A DNA stretch of 46,180 bases from Paulinella micropora. Its lineage: Eukaryota > Cercozoa > Imbricatea > Euglyphida. Position 1 is the first letter of the stretch, and each line of letters opens with the position of its first letter. The position numbers were made by a program, and so were the translations under genes. A model generated the notes under the pieces. It ran no database searches. It was given only the letters and a program-made list of their open reading frames with translations, and was not told the origin of the DNA. Positions 35,871-45,484 of the stretch are shown in pieces. Location of the stretch: contig BJOX01000145.1 in NCBI GenBank assembly GCA_009731375.1, positions 839,346-885,525 on the forward strand, in the 5' to 3' direction.

Positions 35871-37955
35871 ACGACAACAACAACAACGACAACAACAACA
35901 ACGACAACAACAACAACAACGACAACAACGACGACGACGACAACAACAACAACAACAGCAAAGGAGTTACCGCCAGTCCAGGAAGGCAAGTATAGAATAT
36001 GGGAGCTCCCCAGGAGTTTTCAGTACATATACAATAAGGAAGCCGAAGAGAAGTTTCAAGACGGTGATGGGAACAAGTTCCAGGACGGGTACACAAAATC
36101 TCTTTCCCTTTTTGTCACCATCTGTTGTTGTTATTGTAAATTTAGGTTGTTAATAAGATTCCAGCTTGACGACGGCAAGGTAGGATTGGCAAGGTAGGAT
36201 TGCTTGTAATACTATCTGTGAATCATTTTTGCTTGTTGAAAGGTGCGGCACGGTGCTTTCATTACTAACGTCCAACTACCCAGTAACAAGGTTGTGTTGG
36301 GACCGCAGAAAAGTATTGAGACCAGCGAAGGCGTGGGCGAAATAATGCCTGCTCCCGGGTTTGTGTTCTTTTTAGTAGAGCTTTTTAATGATGCATTTGT
36401 CTTGACAGGATGATTATTGAGTTTCCACAGCGGTGGCAGCAAGGCTTAAACCAAACGAAGTTCAATAAAAGTAAGAAATATTCTTTGTGTGTGGTGTTTG
36501 AATGTTATGGTCTGTATTGCAGTGTGCAAGAAGCACATCCTGGTGGTGAGAACCGTCGACGCTACAGCTATAGGGGGTGCGGTTGAAAGCCGAGAACTAC
36601 AACTCCTAGATAAGTATTTCCTTTCGATCGGGCACACACTCGCCCTACCGGATCATAAGGAGGATTTCGAGAAGGACATCATGCCTCTTCTCAAGCCATA
36701 TGCTGGTAAGCCCACAGAGCCCCCTTTCCTTCACCGGTTCCGGAAGAAGGAGCTGCTGTTGGCTATACAGGCGAACAAACTTAAGGTATTGGCATCTGTC
36801 TCCATCTTCGCAATGTTGTTTTGTGAATGTTAGAAGGCCGCCGGAACGCGGAAGTCAGGACGGGTCAAAATCGACCGCTCTTTAGCAGGTATGCATTTGT
36901 TTTGCTTGTTTCTCACCTTTGATCTGTGAACCTGTTGAACTAGATGAGGTCATTGAGGAAAGTCCCCCGAAGAAGAATAAGAAGGCCGGTCCAAAGAAGC
37001 CAAAAGAAAGCGAGATAGAAGTCGAGGGTTAGAGGCTGCAGAAGCCACTGTTAGTTTCGAGCTTTTCTTTGTTTGTAGACTTTGATCAGGAAAGCAGCGA
37101 TGACGAGGTTATCACGCAGGAGAAAACGCAGGAGAAAAAAAAAACAAAGAAAGGTCAGCCCCTTGATTTCTTTTTTTTCTCCTGCGTTTTGCAATAATAA
37201 ATCTTGCTTGTAGGAAAGGGCGACAAGGAAGAGGAGGAAAAGGGCGGCAAGGAAGCCTTAGGGGAGGCTGAGGGTCTTTCGGTAATTTTGTGATCCCTCC
37301 CTTCCCCCCCTCCTCCTCCTCCTCCTCCTTCTCCTTCTTCTTCTTCTTCTTCTTCTTCTACTACTACTACTACTACTACTTCTTTATCAATATTATATAT
37401 ATTATTGAAATCATGTTGATTTATTAATTTATTTATTCACTGTCACTGCTGCTTTAACAGAAGTTAAGGGCTGATATCAGCAATATGAGCTCGTCTATTT
37501 CGCAGCTTGTGAAAACTTTGCAAGAGCGTCCCGTCTCTGGCCCGGGGGGTGGTGGGGGTGAGGGGAATCCGAAGCAGCAGCAAAAAGAAGAGGAAGAAGA
37601 AGAAAAAAACAAAAACGAGAACAAGAAAGAGAAAAAGAAGAAAGAGAAGAAGAAGAAGAAGAAGAAAGAGAATAATAATAAGAAGAAGAAGCATGAGAGT
37701 GACAGTGACACGTCAGACAGCTCGTCAGACAGCTCGTCAGACAGCTCGTCAGACAGCAGCTCAGATAGTGATAGTGAGCAAGAGAAACAGAAGAAGAAGA
37801 AGAAGAAGGAGAAGAAGAAGAAGAAGAAGAAGAAGAAGAAGAAGAAGAAGAAGAAGAAGAAGGGAATGGAAATTACTGCTGACACCCCCACCAACTTCAC
37901 TGACAAACTATTGACTTGGTCACTCGCAATGAATGCGACGCGACACAACACATAG
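34774..37955 (+). CDS. second transposon gene, multi-exon, unknown function
   Basis: The first exon starts MSDLVAETLQGIARNRLGEL at 34774. Later exons with GT-AG borders and matched phases are about 35982-36088, 36146-36179, 36243-36358, 36409-36470, 36523-36785, 36834-36888, 36944-37027, 37079-37153, 37214-37281 and 37461-37955. Introns are 47-70 nt except the last (180 nt). The link between exon 1 and 35982 crosses a kilobase of GAA and CAA/CGA repeats and is unresolved. The encoded middle part is a compact domain of about 200 residues (WELPRSFQYIYNKE, RFQLDDGK, then KKHILVVRTVDATAIGGAV). The C-terminal part is acidic/lysine-rich with (SSD)n and poly-Lys tracts, nuclear in character. No family recognised; presumably a partner of the transposase or a DNA-binding accessory. 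Confidence 0.65.
35100..35965. repeat. (GAA)n, GGA and (CAA/CGA)n tracts
   Basis: GAA/GGA-rich from 35100 to about 35560, CAA/CGA-rich from 35570 to 35965. Frames stay open because these triplets contain no stop, so openness is not evidence of coding. It could be intron or a low-complexity exon. Confidence 0.85.
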
Positions 37956-37978
37956 GATGTTTTTTCATACACATAGGT

Positions 37979-38649
37979 AGTAAGAGTCAGGCGTGAGCGA
38001 GTGAAGAAGCGAAGGAGACTAGATGATACTNNNNNNNNNNNNNNNNNNNNNNNNNNNNNNNNNNNNNNNNNNNNNNNNNNNNNNNNNNNNNNNNNNNNNN
38101 NNNNNNNNNNNNNNNNNNNNNNNNNNNNNNNNNNNNNNNNNNNNNNNNNNNNNNNNNNNNNNNNNNNNNNNNNNNNNNNNNNNNNNNNNNNNNNNNNNNN
38201 NNNNNNNNNNNNNNNNNNNNNNNNNNNNNNNNNNNNNNNNNNNNNNNNNNNNNNNNGGGGGGGGGGGGGGTTGCCTCACACTGAATTTTTTTTGTGTCAT
38301 TGAGTCACAACCAGGTAGTTTTATTAATAAATAAACGTGTTTCCAAATGATTTAAAAGCGCATTATGTCAGTCTAATATTAATTACAACAGTCAGGTCAG
38401 GCATACTGACTTTGCGGGGTGGGCGGGTATGTGTTGCCGAGCCGGCCGAACGACTTTTTTTTCACATTCTTTTATGAGTGTCAACACTAGTTTTTATTAA
38501 TAAATAAACTAGTTTCCAATTGGTTTAAACACACATTACAATCCAATATTAGTTAGAAGAGTCAGGTCTGACAATTGTAGAAAAAACTAAGTATACCCTA
38601 GGAAAATTTCGGAAAAAGGGGCCATCCCCAGTTATCCGAACTGGTTGTT
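37979..38649 (-). repeat. right terminal inverted repeat, with N gap
   Basis: 37979-38030 is the reverse complement of the transposase C-terminal coding end (about 28609-28660). 38268-38649 mirrors 28141-28520. The middle is hidden by 226 N and a G12 run. Confidence 0.85.
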
Positions 38650-38653
38650 CTAA

Positions 38654-38954
38654 GGTGTCAGTCTGGGCGGCAACTCAGAGTTATACACAACTCCCGCGAA
38701 GAATAAGAATTAATTGCCATTGGATGATTATTTCAATGGAGTAAGAAGAAGCGAACTTGACAGACTGGCAGATGAATATGAAAGTCCTTTTCTCACCAAA
38801 AAAGAATTTTACAATATGGTTAAATATGCTACGGCAGAACCTTATTCGTTTATTAGCAATTAACAACACTGCTAGTGATAGAACGACCCAGTTTAGAAAG
38901 AATTTCTCTACTATATTACGATTAAATAAGGATAGAGATATGACAAACCTGTAA
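38654..38954 (+). pseudogene. packaging ATPase, C-terminal part
   Basis: Resumes directly after the right CTAA copy with VSVWAATQSYTQLPRRIR, the region after Walker B in FtsK/HerA packaging ATPases (sensor glutamine and arginine-finger area). Frame changes occur near 38735 and 38860. The tail ends in STILRLNKDRDMTNL at 38954. Together with 27333-28140 it makes an ATPase of roughly 300 residues. Confidence 0.85.
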
Positions 38955-38985
38955 AAAAAGTTAAATTAAATGGTTTTTTTTTCGC

Positions 38986-38998
38986 CATAATATATGAC
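38986..38998 (+). promoter_or_regulatory. TATA-like box abutting start codon
   Basis: CATAATATATGAC immediately before ATG 38999. Confidence 0.5.
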
Positions 38999-39217
38999 AT
39001 GACGGAATCAACTAAATTATACAAGACTTGCTATCAACAAGCAATCGCTATTTGGTATAAACAAAATGCGCAAGGAAAATTCGTAGCCATTCGTAAGGGA
39101 TCGCCCGAATACTTAGCAGTAAAGAAGATAGAAGAGGATATTAAGAGTGGCAAGATTAAGTGTCAATTAAAACCAAAAGTAAGCAAAAGAAGTAAGAACA
39201 ATGAACAACCTTTCTAG
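38999..39217 (+). CDS. small basic viral protein
   Basis: 72 residues (MTESTKLYKTCYQQAIAIWY...), lysine-rich at the end (KPKVSKRSKNN). Intact, with the start set by the adjacent TATA-like box. It overlaps the next gene by 17 bases, so the two are probably cotranscribed. A DNA- or capsid-associated role is possible from its charge but is not shown. Confidence 0.6.
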   Translation: MTESTKLYKTCYQQAIAIWYKQNAQGKFVAIRKGSPEYLAVKKIEEDIKSGKIKCQLKPKVSKRSKNNEQPF

Positions 39218-39590
39218 TGGGCAACTAGACCAAATGCCAGATGAATCATTGAAAAGAAAAATACCAGACATAGAATCGGCAAAAACTTCATCTCCTAAAC
39301 CAAATGCCAAACCTATTGAGATGTCTCCAGCACTTAAGATTGAACAATCTTTACCCAAATCTGTCAATCCCACTCCTGTTGCTGTGCCGAAACACACTAC
39401 CACAACACCAGCAAGTAAAATAGAAGCAATGGAAGATGCTTCTAAGGAAACTCCACCACCACCTAAGGAGGTTGCGCAAACTAATGACGTTGATGTAAAT
39501 CAAGCCATAGCGGATTTAAAGAAAATGAAAGAGGAAAGAATTACACACAAGAATTTACAAATTATGAAAAAAATAATTAATGGTAATTGA
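39201..39590 (+). CDS. viral Pro/Thr/Lys-rich protein
   Basis: 129 residues, intact. The first 90 residues are low complexity with many Pro, Ser, Thr and Lys. The last 35 (NQAIADLKKMKEERITHKNL) are a likely amphipathic helix. It overlaps the preceding gene by 17 bases. No family recognised. Its place directly before the capsid genes suggests a virion or assembly function. Confidence 0.6.
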   Translation: MNNLSSGQLDQMPDESLKRKIPDIESAKTSSPKPNAKPIEMSPALKIEQSLPKSVNPTPVAVPKHTTTTPASKIEAMEDASKETPPPPKEVAQTNDVDVNQAIADLKKMKEERITHKNLQIMKKIINGN

Positions 39591-39624
39591 TAAAATAATT
39601 TATTATGAGGATATTTATATATTC

Positions 39625-39635
39625 GCATTTATATA
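39625..39635 (+). promoter_or_regulatory. TATA box abutting start codon
   Basis: GCATTTATATA directly before ATG 39636. Confidence 0.5.
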
Positions 39636-40013
39636 ATGATTAAAAACTCAAGTGCTTCAAAACGTTTGCCAATCGACTTTATTAAGAAGATAAATGAAGC
39701 AAACCGACCAAAAAGTGATGGGTTTTAACTAAACCAGTTTGAATTGTGGAGTAGTCATGGTGCCCCATTAGTTAATCAGCCATTAACTGAATTTGGCGAT
39801 CTTGTCCCGCATGAGAAGAGCACTATTGAAAACACATTAACAGACATTTCTGATAAAAAAGAAAATGCGGACGTTGTTGATTTGGACACTGCTGCTAGCA
39901 GTTTGGCTTATTTAAAGAAAGCAGTTGAGAATGCTGAGGCAAGAGAGTTTCCATTGACTTCACCACAAGACACAAGACTTGACAATATACAAAAATCAGT
40001 TTCAGGTGAATAA
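39636..40013 (+). pseudogene. viral hypothetical protein with one in-frame stop
   Basis: Begins MIKNSSASKRLPIDFIKKIN at 39636, meets TAA at 39726-39728 and continues in the same frame to 40013 (about 125 residues). The second part is acidic and helical with a leucine/alanine-rich stretch (LDTAASSLAYLKKAVENAEA). It lies just before the capsid gene. No family recognised. Confidence 0.55.
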
Positions 40014-40092
40014 ATAATTATTTTTAATTTCTATTATTATTTTTTTAGTATAGTAGCATTGCGAACTTTACAATCCCACAACCACAAAAAAA

Positions 40093-41526
40093 ATGGAAAG
40101 AAAGGAGATTGAAGTTACTGAGGAGTTGATGACCCTCAACAACATCAGATATGCGTTGCCAGCAAGTCTGGCGCTCTCTGAACAGGGAAGTATCTTTAAG
40201 AAGAACTTCGCCGACCAGCAGACTTATACCAGCGCATCGGGGACTGAAATGATTTTTACATTACAGGCAAGCACTGATTTTGTTTATGGAAAAAATTGTT
40301 ATTTAACATTTGATATTAAAGCAGATGGGTTGGTAGCCACTGATGGAAAGGATAATGTTGCTTGTGCTCTTGGTTTCCAGAACACTCCCGCAACCGCTAT
40401 TTTTGAACGATTTTTGTTGGAAAGTAAGGATGGTAGCGAACTTGAACGAATTGAAGATTTGAATAAACTGGTGCGAAATATTCTCCCGTGGCATTATCCA
40501 TTTGATTATCGTCGCCAGGCACAGATGGCGGGACAACGAGAAAATGTTGAAGTTAATACGAATGTTACCGACAATTCAGTCGTTGATTTTGCTGTCAATG
40601 TCCCCACTGCTGGTAGTGTTGCGACTGGCCAATACTTGAAAGTTTGTATTCCTCTTCATTACTTTTCAGGAGTGTTTAATGAAGAAACTCTTATTCCTCC
40701 CTCTTTGGTTAGTGGTATGAGGCTTCGCTTGACATTTGCTCCGCCTCAGGAAGCATTGACTATTATTGGAAGTGGTGATGGGAAAACTTCTTCTATTCCT
40801 ACTGGTTTTAATGGTTCCGCTTTGACTTTCACCATTTCAAATCCAGTTGTCATGTTGGAGACATTCTCTCTTGCTCCTGGTGTCCAGAGAAATGTTATGG
40901 AACAGATGGGAAGCAAGGATGGGCTTCCATACACTTATGAAACATATTACAACCGAAAGGCAAATCCTGGCACTTCCGATGATTTTAATCTTCAAGTAAA
41001 TAAGGCCGTTGCTCACGCTCAGTGCTTGTATATCACGCAAAACGTGCTCGCTGACAATTCTAATATTGATAACCTTGGAACTGCTCAAATGCCTTATAAG
41101 CAGTATCAGTGCCGTATTTGTGATTGGTATGCTCCGCAACAGAAGATGGAAATCGGAGGAAGCACCGATACTCTGGCGGCAGTTCAACGAGGATGTGCCG
41201 AATTGTATATTAACAATCTTCAAGCGACTATGGGTATTCGCGATGCTTACATGTCTTCATCTGTTTCTCTTGAAAACTTTCGTAAGCATTATTCTACTGG
41301 GGATAAAACAGGACTTACATCTAACTCAGGATTTGCTACCATCATCCAGACACTCAACCAATTGCCACACATTGGAGCATCTGGAATTGCGGTTAATGAC
41401 TCACGAACTGCGGAAGTCACTCTTCGTTATGCTTCTGATTATAACGCAGATCGCGCCATCACCGCTTGGTTGAAATATGTCAAAGTCGCGTCTATCTATC
41501 CATCTCGTGCCGTGGTCAAACAATAA
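40093..41526 (+). CDS. major capsid protein (double jelly-roll type)
   Basis: An intact frame of 477 residues. It lies downstream of the packaging ATPase and immediately before the penton-type gene, the usual PLV order. It has the beta-rich composition, length and C-terminal pattern of PLV-type major capsid proteins: a PSLVSGMRLRLTFAPP segment before a variable region, NPVVMLETFSLAPGV, SKDGLPYTYETYYN, then RTAEVTLRYASDYNADRAI and KVASIYPSRAVV. Capsid trimers would form the icosahedral shell. It is the only large gene of the element without a break. The assignment rests on context and overall pattern, not on an alignment. Confidence 0.8.
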   Translation: MERKEIEVTEELMTLNNIRYALPASLALSEQGSIFKKNFADQQTYTSASGTEMIFTLQASTDFVYGKNCYLTFDIKADGLVATDGKDNVACALGFQNTPATAIFERFLLESKDGSELERIEDLNKLVRNILPWHYPFDYRRQAQMAGQRENVEVNTNVTDNSVVDFAVNVPTAGSVATGQYLKVCIPLHYFSGVFNEETLIPPSLVSGMRLRLTFAPPQEALTIIGSGDGKTSSIPTGFNGSALTFTISNPVVMLETFSLAPGVQRNVMEQMGSKDGLPYTYETYYNRKANPGTSDDFNLQVNKAVAHAQCLYITQNVLADNSNIDNLGTAQMPYKQYQCRICDWYAPQQKMEIGGSTDTLAAVQRGCAELYINNLQATMGIRDAYMSSSVSLENFRKHYSTGDKTGLTSNSGFATIIQTLNQLPHIGASGIAVNDSRTAEVTLRYASDYNADRAITAWLKYVKVASIYPSRAVVKQ

Positions 41527-41568
41527 AAAAATTAAAAATTAGAATATAATATTTTATAATATATAGCA

Positions 41569-42767
41569 ATGTCCTTTACAATAAGCAATCTTGAAGATGA
41601 AAAACGCACGAAAAAAATTTCCTCCTTCGCGTCTCCTCAAGCGATAAAACAGAATCAAAATCCGCTTCTACTCACAATGGCCGTTTCGTCGTTGATTTAC
41701 CAGCAACTGGTCTTAATATTGATATAATTAGTGCTTATGTCGTAAAGAGTATCTCCATTCCAAACGTTTTCCCAAATATACCGAGTTATGCCAACACTCT
41801 CACATTGATTAAAACAACTGGATCCGCTACAAAAACGGCAATCGTAACAGAAAATCAATACACCATTGATACATTTATTACCGCCCTTCAAACTGCGATT
41901 AATTCAGCGATTACCCCTAACTCCGTAGTTATAACTTTGAACTCCGTTAATAAATTGAATTTCGCTTTCACTGGTGATACGTATGCTTTTGATTACGATA
42001 ACAGCACTATTAGCGACAAGATAGGACTAACTGCTGATATTTCAGCCGCGGCGAGTAGCACAATGCAATCCATAGTCAATCTAATCGGTGAAACAGCAGT
42101 TTATGTCCATAGCCGTGCATTGAATCAATCTGGTTTAGTTGAAGCAAATGGTAATTTCTCTGTCGTTGGTAAATGTAATTTAGATAAGCCCTATGGAGTC
42201 CAGTGCTACTTTGAATCGTCAAACGATGTTGCCGATTATGTGCCATTTAATACAACGAAAAGTTTAAGAACTATTGATATCGTCATTAGAAATGCGAGTG
42301 GCAATGTGGATTTACTTGGAAGAAGAAGAGCAGATGCTCTCAATACCTTTTTGCTAGCACTAGCAAGAAATGAAGTGCCAGAGGGTTTGCCTCCGCCTAA
42401 TCCTCTTTTGATCGCAAGCGGACAGCAAAGAATAGGTGATTATGTATTAAGTGAATACGCGCACAGATTAGCCACTGGAATAGCGTCTTTAAATGCGTGG
42501 GGCGCATTTAAAACAGGCGTAGAGACTATGACGGTTCTCGGTCTTGGAAAAGCACTTAAAGAAATATATAGAACATGGTCTGCTCAACCAGATGCTCTCA
42601 TTAAGTTGGAAGAAGAACGAATTCATACCGAGGGAAGTAATTATAATGGTGGGAACACACGAGTAGAAAGCCGTCTTCAATTAGAAGATAGAACTCGTGG
42701 CAAATTTCCTTACATTCTCCCAGCAGATGCTTTGGACTTGGTTGCTTTTGAACATGATTTATTGTAA
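41569..42767 (+). pseudogene. minor capsid (penton-type) protein, frameshifted
   Basis: ATG 41569 lies 43 bases after the capsid stop, with an AT-rich ATATAGCA just upstream. The frame changes in the A7 run at 41611-41617. Beyond it NGRFVVDLPATGLNIDIIS, VVKSISIPNVFPNIPSY and LRTIDIVIRNASGNVDLLG match the pattern of single jelly-roll minor capsid proteins of PLVs and virophages, which occupy the vertices. After about residue 255 the frame continues into a helical region (RRRADALNTFLLALARN...) that may belong to a separate or fused protein. It ends at TAA 42765-42767, after which the same frame stays open. Confidence 0.75.
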
Positions 42768-44087
42768 GCGTCAGGCGACAAGAATGTCCAAGACTTTGCC
42801 GATAAACGATACTTTGGAAGAATCACCAATATGAGTGATTATCTAACGAGTAATGGATTGGCTACGGCCGAAGTTGCTAAGAGTATTTTTGACAATTACA
42901 ACTCAATGTTTTCAAAAGCGGATATATCTAGAATGGCCTAGAAGCACAGGGGAGGGCACGTGGCGGAGTATCTTTTTGGGATGCGATGAAGTTTTGGAAA
43001 ACCATCAAAACCACTCCTCCAGATGCGAAGTATAATGGATTTATAGGCGATGTAGATAAAACATTGATGTCCATGATTGGTATCATGAAAAATGTGGGCA
43101 GTTTTGACAAGGATGCGACATTTAAAGTAAATAAAGCAGTGAATTCTGCTACATTTAATAACCAATATGCGGAACTCTGATGGTTTTAATAAAATGGTTA
43201 AATCGCAAGAAACAGCCGATGGTGTGAAAGGATATTCTCTTATCGCACCAGCAAATGAAACTACAATTAATAATTTTATAGAAAAAATAAATACACAGAG
43301 CACAAAAGATATTCCACCAAATATAGAAAAAGATATAAATCTTAGTGTTGAAGTCCCGATCGCATACTCAGACAATATGGTAGTAGCAGATACTATTGGA
43401 CTGGGCAATAACTTGCTCATACTTGATGATAAAGGCGCCCAAACGAGGCATTTAAAGGGATTTGCTAAATCGTTGAGAGCGAAAACTGGAAAGAAAATTA
43501 AACTTTCCAATTATGACGATCCAAAAGTTGGATGGGAAGAGGCCATCAAACAAGCACTAAATCAAGGTGCTAGTATGTCAGATGTAGCAGATGCGGACGA
43601 TATTTTGGATAAGAGAATTTACGAAGAAATGCGGGGTAAATTAACACCAGACCAAATGAAGCAATTGGAGGATTTAGAATTGAAGGATTCAGAATTTGGA
43701 AAGGCGATACCAACACCAGCACCGCAAGCTCAACCACCGCAAACCATGCCACCGCAAACCATGCCACCACAAACCATGCCACCACAACCTCAGCCAACAC
43801 CTGAACCAAAACCAATACCAGCACCGCAGACTACAGCATTTGTAGAGGAACCTATTCAACCGCCACAGAATGATTTAAAAGAAGACCCAGATAATGCAAA
43901 AATTAACTCCCAAATGGTTGATAGCATAAGAAGCATTGATAAATTGGTTGATAAACTTATGGGGAAATCTCCCGCCGATGAAAGAGAAGATATGTTAGGA
44001 CTTATTCGTTTTCTAATGCCAAGCGACCAAAATGGAGGTATCGGCACTTCACAAACAAACCCACTTATTAAAGGCAACGAACTAAGA
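42768..44087 (+). pseudogene. viral structural-type protein, several breaks, cut at junction
   Basis: The frame after TAA 42765 stays open to TAG 42937 (SGDKNVQDFADKRYFGRITN). The sense then moves to the next frame (FWDAMKFWKTIKTTPPDAKY, to 43180) and again to 43167-44087. The last part is charged, then has three PPQTM repeats and Pro/Gln-rich sequence (about 43720-43860), then a helical end. It may be one long protein that continues the penton-region frame, or two genes. Coding ends abruptly at about 44087 where GC-rich DNA starts, so the 3' end is missing. Confidence 0.5.
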
Positions 44088-44862
44088 CGCGCGGCGCTCG
44101 CGCCGGCGGTCGCGCGCGCGCCGGCGCGCGCCCTACGCTGCACGCCTCCCGGCGCCTGGTCAGGGCCACAAAGTGCTCCCGCTGGCCGAGACCAGGCGCC
44201 TGGCTGACGGCTGCACCGACCTCGTGACCATGCCCGCCCACCTGCCCCCCGCGGCCGACTCCGAACCCTACTCTCCGACCCAATACTCTAATCCCGTGCC
44301 GGCCGCTCCCTCCGCCGACACGAGCGTCGGGGCACTCTTGTCCATGTTCAAGCACGAGGGGCCTAGCGCGCCCAGCCTACCGGCAGGAGGCCTGCCGCTC
44401 GCCATCCGGGCCCGCGAAGCGGCCGGGGCCAGCGCCACCGACGCGGCCGGACAGCTAGCCCGGCACGCCCGTACGGACGGCGCCAGAGAGAGCGCCCTGA
44501 ACGCGGCCGAGGACCTCCGCCGGCTCGAGTACATGCTGCGCCAGGTCTCTTCCCGCTTGCGGCGCGAGCAAGAGCACCCCGGCACCTATGTCCGCACCAA
44601 CGTACCCCTGCCGCTGCCACACCCCCCCCTCAAGCGCCGCCGGCTACCGGCCAAGGGCAGCCCCCCCCGTGATTGTCCGCCGCCCAGGCCGCTGGCCAGG
44701 GGGCGCAGCCCGTATGCCCGTGACTACTCCCCGCGCCGGGGCCTGCACACCGCCCGGGCAAGCCAGCCCCGCCGGCCGCGCCGGCCCTCGCCCGTGCGCG
44801 CTTGTCCGCCACCCCTCGGCTCCGAGACTGAATACCCCCCGCTGCTGGACCCTGTCCTCTGA
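44088..44862 (+). CDS. GC-rich Pro/Arg-rich protein, 5' truncated
   Basis: Open in one frame from the junction to TGA at 44860-44862. About 230 residues follow the first plausible start (GTG 44173). It is rich in Pro, Ala and Arg. A helical segment (NAAEDLRRLEYMLRQVSSRL) is followed by a basic motif (LKRRRLPAK) and Arg/Pro/Ser-rich sequence, which suggests a nuclear or nucleic-acid-binding protein. Very high GC third positions set it apart from the viral element. An AATAAA follows at 44948. No family recognised; other GC-rich frames here make the call uncertain. Confidence 0.35.
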
Positions 44863-44947
44863 CCTACGGCCTCTGCTGCCCGGTTCACACCCGGCTGCCG
44901 CCTTCGGACCAGCAGTGAGGCCCCGGGCTTGTGTAAAGTTGTACTTT

Positions 44948-44953
44948 TAATAA
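44948..44953 (+). promoter_or_regulatory. possible polyadenylation signal
   Basis: AATAAA about 85 bases after the stop of the GC-rich frame, in TTTTAATAAAAGAAACC. Confidence 0.4.
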
Positions 44954-44979
44954 AAGAAACCAAGGAAAAACAGGCTAGG

Positions 44980-45474
44980 CCCCCGGTTTTGTCGGCGCGA
45001 GTTCCCGGCCATCCAGTGAAAAAGTGGGACCCCCCTGCTTAAGCTGAGTTGAAATTCTTAAGGACCGTTCTATCCGTCCGCGAGCGGGGCAGAACTTGAC
45101 TAGTTGGGTAGAACCGCCTCGTGAGGCCGGCACTGACAGAAATCTGGTAGAGTCCGCTGAAAGTTCCGTTTCGTGGGGGTACCAACCTCCCTAGAAACAT
45201 AAATGAAAAATCTTGAAGAGGCGGTTAGCTTCCAGAGTCTTCACCGTGAGAAGACAAGCGGTTCCATGACCCACGACTAGCCTCTTCTCAGTTTCCAGGC
45301 TGACCCTGTCCTTCCAGGTAGCATTGAGAACTTCTTGGTGGACTTGCTGGCAGGAGGAACAATTAGTCGAAACTAGGGCTGATCCAAAACGTTCGTACGA
45401 AGCTAAATAGGAAACCCACAAGAAACCGTTCAGGTGCAAGGACCAGCTGATGGAACTTCCGGCAGGAACCTGGC
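44980..45474. other. anonymous stretch, no gene seen
   Basis: Mixed composition with no frame of interest. Ends at a 10-N join. Confidence 0.4.
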
Positions 45475-45484
45475 NNNNNNNNNN

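Larger units (their letters stand above)
28141..38649. mobile_element. 10.5-kb DNA transposon with SET-transposase fusion
   Basis: Bounded by inverted repeats beginning AACAACCAGTTCGGATAACT at each end and by CTAA duplications. It contains two divergent, intron-bearing genes: the SET-transposase gene on the minus strand (28579-33068) and a gene of unknown function on the plus strand (34774-37955). Between them lies a palindrome-rich hub at about 34003-34680. Two N gaps (33343-34002 and 38031-38256) make the exact length uncertain. The transposase core resembles DUF7869 proteins, an RNase H-like family found in many eukaryotic genomes. The 4-bp duplication and long repeats do not by themselves fix a superfamily. 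Confidence 0.9.

Noticed and set aside
35035-36197. Two overlapping frames of over 370 codons (Lys/Glu/Thr and Arg/Gln) on the plus strand, with Leu/Ser and Val frames on the minus strand
   Set aside because: They are open because GAA and CAA/CGA repeats contain no stop triplet. Only the last part, from about 35982, joins a phase-consistent exon chain.
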